Of a stretch of 8,165 nucleotides of DNA, positions 5,641 through 8,165 are shown piece after piece. Within the stretch, counting starts at the first letter, position 1, and each line of letters begins with the position of its first letter. The position numbers were made by a program, and so were the translations under genes. The stretch covers positions 1 through 8,165 of the forward strand of contig JAEXXN010000132.1 of the NCBI GenBank assembly GCA_023405875.1, read 5' to 3'. The notes below the pieces were generated by a model. The model was not told the origin of the DNA. It saw only the letters and a program-made list of their open reading frames with translations, and searched no databases. Source of the DNA: Bacillota bacterium. GTDB taxonomy: Bacteria; Bacillota; Clostridia; Lutisporales; Lutisporaceae.

Positions 5641-7023
5641 ATGAAACTGTTTAATTTGCAATTGGACAGAAAGCAGTATCACAAGATAATGGTGGTGTTT
5701 GCTGCAGCTTTGATACTCACAGGCTTTTTCGCATATAACACCTATACTGAGAAAAAGCAGTACCAGACTTTTCTGCAAAACAATTACCAAAGATCCTTCA
5801 GGGATCTTGTGACAAACGTTGAAAATATCAAGCTTCTTCTTGAGAAGGCTGAGATATCCGCTTCTCCGCAGCAAAGCAATGCGATCATGTCACAGACCTG
5901 GATGCAGTCTTATTCTGCCGCCGAGAATCTCGGGCAGCTTCCGATAACCCATGTTGCATTAAGCAAGACGGAGAAATACCTGAACCAGGTCAGCGATTAC
6001 AGCTACAGCCTTTCCAGGACAAATGCGCAGAACAAGCTGGCAAGCGACAAGGAAATGGAACAGGTTTCAAAGCTCAGAGGCTATGCCGGAGAATTGCTCA
6101 CCCAGCTGTATAAAATGGAGGATCAGGTTGCTTCGGGCAAAATAAAGTTTGGAGAGATGCGGAAGCAAGGGAGGCTGACGCTGAGGAGAGCTTCCAAGGA
6201 TGCTGTGGAAGTCAGCTTCGGAAATATGGAGGATAAATTCAGCGATTATCCTACGCTTATATATGACGGGCCGTTTTCCGACAATGTAGTCGAAGGGAAG
6301 CCGAAGGGGCTGGAGGGAGAAACTGTAAGCCTTGAGAAAGCCAAGGAAAAAGCAAAGAAGTTTATAGGCGAGGATAAGGTTGGAAAAATAACAGAAACCA
6401 GCTCGGGAAAAGGTAAGATACATACCTTCGGCCTGGAGGCGAATACCAAAGATAATGACAAAAGCAAGGCAATAAGCATAGATATAACGAAAAAGGGCGG
6501 GCATGTACTATGGATGCTGAATCCCAGGGATATACCCGAGAAGAAGCTTACAGACCAGCAAGCCAGTGATAAAGCAAAGGAATTCCTTAAGGATCAGGGC
6601 TTTGGAGAGCTTACAGAGACATACTTCCTGAAAAATGACAACACCACAACAGTGACCTTCATTGGAGTGACCAAGGAAGGTGTCCTGATATATCCAGACC
6701 TTATCAAGGTCAAGGTTGCCCTTGATAACGGAGAAATTGTCGGCTTTGATTCCTATGCATATCTTATGTCCCATGCAAAGCGTGACATCCCGAAGCCCAA
6801 GATAACCGAGGCGGAAGCAAAGAAAAAGGTCAGCACAAAAGTGCAAATAGAGAGAGTGAAGCTCGCAATAATCCCCATGCCCGGAAACAAGGAGCAGCTG
6901 TGCTATGAATTTAAAGGAAAATATGACAAGGCAGACTATTTTGTGTATATAAATGCACAGACAGGAAGCGAAGAGAATATTCTCAGGATAATAAAGGATG
7001 AAGATGGAACGCTCACACAGTAA
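5641..7023 (+). CDS. ypeB: Germination protein YpeB, SleB partner
   Basis: YpeB is a spore membrane protein required, in Bacillus, for SleB to be present and stable in the dormant spore; each depends on the other. The ATG at 5641 has AGGAGG 7 nt upstream and gives 460 aa, near the usual 450. A TTG at 5635 would add two residues but abuts the ribosome-binding site. Residues 15-32 form a single N-terminal membrane segment. The region to about 200 is mainly helical and Gln/Glu-rich and ends in the family block YPTLIYDGPFSD (203-214). The C-terminal half contains three PepSY-type repeats, about 228-297, 302-374 and 385-450, each starting with an acidic-basic helix such as VSLEKAKEKAKKF or ITEAEAKKKV and ending in a strand. 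It is 134 bp downstream of sleB and probably cotranscribed with it, although the gap holds an unusual repeat structure. Confidence 0.94.
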   Translation: MKLFNLQLDRKQYHKIMVVFAAALILTGFFAYNTYTEKKQYQTFLQNNYQRSFRDLVTNVENIKLLLEKAEISASPQQSNAIMSQTWMQSYSAAENLGQLPITHVALSKTEKYLNQVSDYSYSLSRTNAQNKLASDKEMEQVSKLRGYAGELLTQLYKMEDQVASGKIKFGEMRKQGRLTLRRASKDAVEVSFGNMEDKFSDYPTLIYDGPFSDNVVEGKPKGLEGETVSLEKAKEKAKKFIGEDKVGKITETSSGKGKIHTFGLEANTKDNDKSKAISIDITKKGGHVLWMLNPRDIPEKKLTDQQASDKAKEFLKDQGFGELTETYFLKNDNTTTVTFIGVTKEGVLIYPDLIKVKVALDNGEIVGFDSYAYLMSHAKRDIPKPKITEAEAKKKVSTKVQIERVKLAIIPMPGNKEQLCYEFKGKYDKADYFVYINAQTGSEENILRIIKDEDGTLTQ

Positions 7024-7061
7024 TGATTGATATACCATATATTCCATCACATAAAAAAGGT

Positions 7062-7091
7062 CTGTGACACAGAAAATATAAGTGTCAGCAG
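7062..7091 (+). other. Hairpin in the ypeB-ssp gap, without a T-run
   Basis: CTG-TGACAC (7062-7070) pairs with GTGTCAGCAG (7082-7091) over 9 bp with one bulged C, around an A-rich 11-nt loop. Lacking a following T-run, it is unlikely to terminate, so ypeB transcripts could read into the spore protein gene. It may simply protect an mRNA end. No convincing sigma-G promoter was found in the 132-bp gap. Confidence 0.35.
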
Positions 7092-7155
7092 AGTGAAGGC
7101 CGAATATTACAACCAACCCGAAGTGATTCGATATGTCATATAAGGAGGTTCAGCT

Positions 7156-7329
7156 ATGAGTAGAAATAGAGGCATGATGTCAGATAACCTGAAATACGAA
7201 ATAGCTAGGGAACTCGGTGTAGACAATATAGTAAGATCTGAAGGCTGGGGCGGAGTTTCATCAAGAGACTGCGGCAATATGGTGAAAAAGGCCATAGAAA
7301 TAGCAGAAAAAAGCTTAAGCGGAAGATAG
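7156..7329 (+). CDS. Small acid-soluble spore protein, alpha/beta type (short form)
   Basis: Alpha/beta-type SASPs coat spore DNA, push it toward an A-like form and protect it from UV and heat, then are degraded by the Gpr protease at germination. The protein is 57 aa, shorter than the 60-70 aa Bacillus forms; the N-terminal extension is only about ten residues. Seen: first helix NLKYEIARELGV (11-22), in which E15-I16-A17 matches the Gpr cleavage core E-(I/F)-A, then the turn EGWGGVSSRDCG (29-40) and second helix GNMVKKAIEIAEKSL (40-54). Cys39 is unusual, as major Bacillus SASPs lack cysteine. The second motif is shorter than the classical GSVGGEITKRLV version. AAGGAGG (7142-7148) lies 7 nt before the ATG. 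It follows ypeB, and a strong terminator starts 20 nt after the stop. Family confidence is high; the subfamily's specific role is not known to me. Confidence 0.9.
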   Translation: MSRNRGMMSDNLKYEIARELGVDNIVRSEGWGGVSSRDCGNMVKKAIEIAEKSLSGR

Positions 7330-7348
7330 TTGCTTATCAACACAAGAT

Positions 7349-7390
7349 AAAAGCCGGGTCAGACCAAGGAATTGGTCTGACCCGGCTTTT
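7349..7390. terminator. Strong, symmetrical intrinsic terminator after the SASP gene
   Basis: A perfect 19-bp stem (7349-7367 with 7372-7390) encloses the 4-nt loop GGAA. The core is GC-rich (GCCGGGTCAGACC). Four A bases open the stem and four T bases close it, so it can work in both directions. It separates the spore genes from ddl. Confidence 0.92.
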
Positions 7391-7411
7391 GTTGAGGCAA
7401 GGATTATTTAT

Positions 7412-7440
7412 TTGATTAATAGAAGCTATGAGTGTAGAAT
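7412..7440 (+). promoter_or_regulatory. Candidate vegetative (sigma-A) promoter for ddl
   Basis: TTGATT (7412-7417), a 17-bp spacer and TAGAAT (7435-7440) match the housekeeping consensus at 4 of 6 and 5 of 6 positions. It lies just downstream of the SASP terminator. Transcription would begin near 7447, leaving an AT-rich leader of about 115 nt in which I see no riboswitch or T-box. Confidence 0.55.
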
Positions 7441-7561
7441 ATTATATATAATAATCCCAAATAAATGCACATAGTATATCAAAGGTACATAAGCTGAAAT
7501 AACGGGTATATACAGTTTATTGCATGGATATTGTGGAAATTAATTGCCTGGAGGTTGTTTG

Positions 7562-8165
7562 ATGAAGCAGAAATTAAATGTAGCCGTATTGTTCGGGGGG
7601 AAATCAGGAGAGCATGAGGTGTCTCTCATGTCCGCAACAAATGTTATAAAAGCGATGGATAAGGAAAAATATAATATATATATGATAGGAATAACAAAAC
7701 AAGGCAAATGGATGGCATACGAGGGGGATGTGGATAAAATAACCGACGGCTCCTGGGAGAAGGAAGCGGAGCAGCTTGAAAGAAAACAGACGATTGATCT
7801 TTTGTTCTCAGAGTTTTTCAAGGGAGAGGGAAAGAGCAGGATGGATGTCGTATTCCCCGTCCTGCATGGGCCGAACGGCGAGGACGGCACCATACAAGGA
7901 CTCCTTGAGCTGCTTGATGTACCTTATGTAGGCTGCGGAGTGACTGCTTCCGCCCTTGGGATGGATAAAGCACTTTCAAAGCAGCTTTTTCATGCGTCAG
8001 GGCTTCCTATATGCAGCTACGAGGTTATAATGAAGACGGATATCCTGGCAGATGTGGATAAGATAGTCCTTCGCACAGAGTCAAGGTTCAGCTATCCTGT
8101 TTTTGTCAAACCGGTAAACATGGGCTCCAGCGTAGGCATCACCAAGGCACATGACAGGGCAGAGC
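7562..8165 (+). CDS. ddl: D-alanine--D-alanine ligase, 3'-truncated by window edge
   Basis: Cytoplasmic ATP-grasp enzyme joining two D-alanines for peptidoglycan precursors. The first 201 codons are visible of an expected 300-370. The ATG at 7562 has GGAGG 7 nt upstream. Motifs: VAVLFGGKSGEHEVSLMSA (7-25), where E17 corresponds to Glu15 of E. coli DdlB; FPVLHGPNGEDGTIQGLLEL (98-117); PYVGCGVTASALGMDK (121-136); and KPVNMGSSVGI (183-193), with the ATP-grasp lysine K183 and the substrate-loop serines. The residues that tell D-Ala-D-Ala from D-Ala-D-Lac ligases (the omega-loop Tyr/Phe) lie beyond the window, so D-Ala specificity is inferred. It has its own sigma-A-like promoter and is separated from the spore genes by a strong terminator, so it is probably expressed in growing cells. 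Confidence 0.95.
   Translation, partial: MKQKLNVAVLFGGKSGEHEVSLMSATNVIKAMDKEKYNIYMIGITKQGKWMAYEGDVDKITDGSWEKEAEQLERKQTIDLLFSEFFKGEGKSRMDVVFPVLHGPNGEDGTIQGLLELLDVPYVGCGVTASALGMDKALSKQLFHASGLPICSYEVIMKTDILADVDKIVLRTESRFSYPVFVKPVNMGSSVGITKAHDRAE

Noticed and set aside
6508..7116. Minus-strand open frame of 202 codons opposite the end of ypeB
   Set aside because: Cys- and Leu-rich composition of a reverse-frame shadow; the + strand carries clear PepSY repeats here.
7102..7131. Sigma-G promoter for the SASP gene (GAATA, 18 nt, GATTCGA)
   Set aside because: The -10 element departs at two key positions, and the start would fall only a few bases before the ribosome-binding site.
7107..7343. Minus-strand open frame opposite the SASP gene
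   Set aside because: The + strand gene has a ribosome-binding site, family motifs and a terminator; the reverse frame has none of these.
7441..7561. Riboswitch or T-box in the ddl leader
   Set aside because: The leader is short and AT-rich; no conserved T-box sequence and no terminator-antiterminator pair could be found.

Overview
The window is a stretch of chromosome from an endospore-forming Firmicute. It is most likely an anaerobic clostridial lineage: the spore genes are of clostridial type, Ile is often ATA and Arg often AGG, ribosome-binding sites are strong AGGAGG, and several starts are GTG. I would not name a genus. All genes lie on the + strand.

Layout. (1) 2-3566: a tricistronic nutrient-germinant receptor operon in A-B-C order. 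The GerA-family subunit A is cut by the left edge, the GerB-family permease follows with a short overlap, and the Ger(x)C lipoprotein abuts it. (2) 3567-4052: a 486-bp spacer with no gene, built largely of inverted repeats: a short hairpin, a 153-nt imperfect palindrome and two GTAG-led REP-like hairpins. It ends in a good sigma-F-like promoter. (3) 4053-4730: spoIIR, the forespore signal that triggers mother-cell pro-sigma-E processing. (4) 4749-4792: a strong terminator-like hairpin whose 3' arm contains the sleB ribosome-binding site. (5) 4793-7023: sleB (cortex-lytic enzyme) and ypeB (its partner), separated by 134 bp of degenerate heptamer repeats in inverted arrangement. (6) 7156-7329: a small alpha/beta-type acid-soluble spore protein (57 aa), closed by a near-ideal terminator. 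(7) 7412-8165: a vegetative-type promoter and the first 201 codons of D-alanine--D-alanine ligase.

How they fit together: spoIIR acts early, in compartment signalling. The SASP protects DNA in the maturing forespore. The Ger receptor senses germinants in the dormant spore, and SleB/YpeB then take part in breaking down the cortex. ddl makes the D-Ala-D-Ala of peptidoglycan precursors and is probably an ordinary housekeeping neighbour.

No previously undescribed multi-gene system is evident. The coding content is recognisable sporulation and germination machinery. The points worth a second look are in the non-coding DNA: the repeat-rich spacer, the hairpin at the predicted 5' end of the spoIIR mRNA, the terminator that buries the sleB ribosome-binding site, and the inverted heptamer arrays before ypeB. 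All family assignments come from reading motifs; no database search was run.
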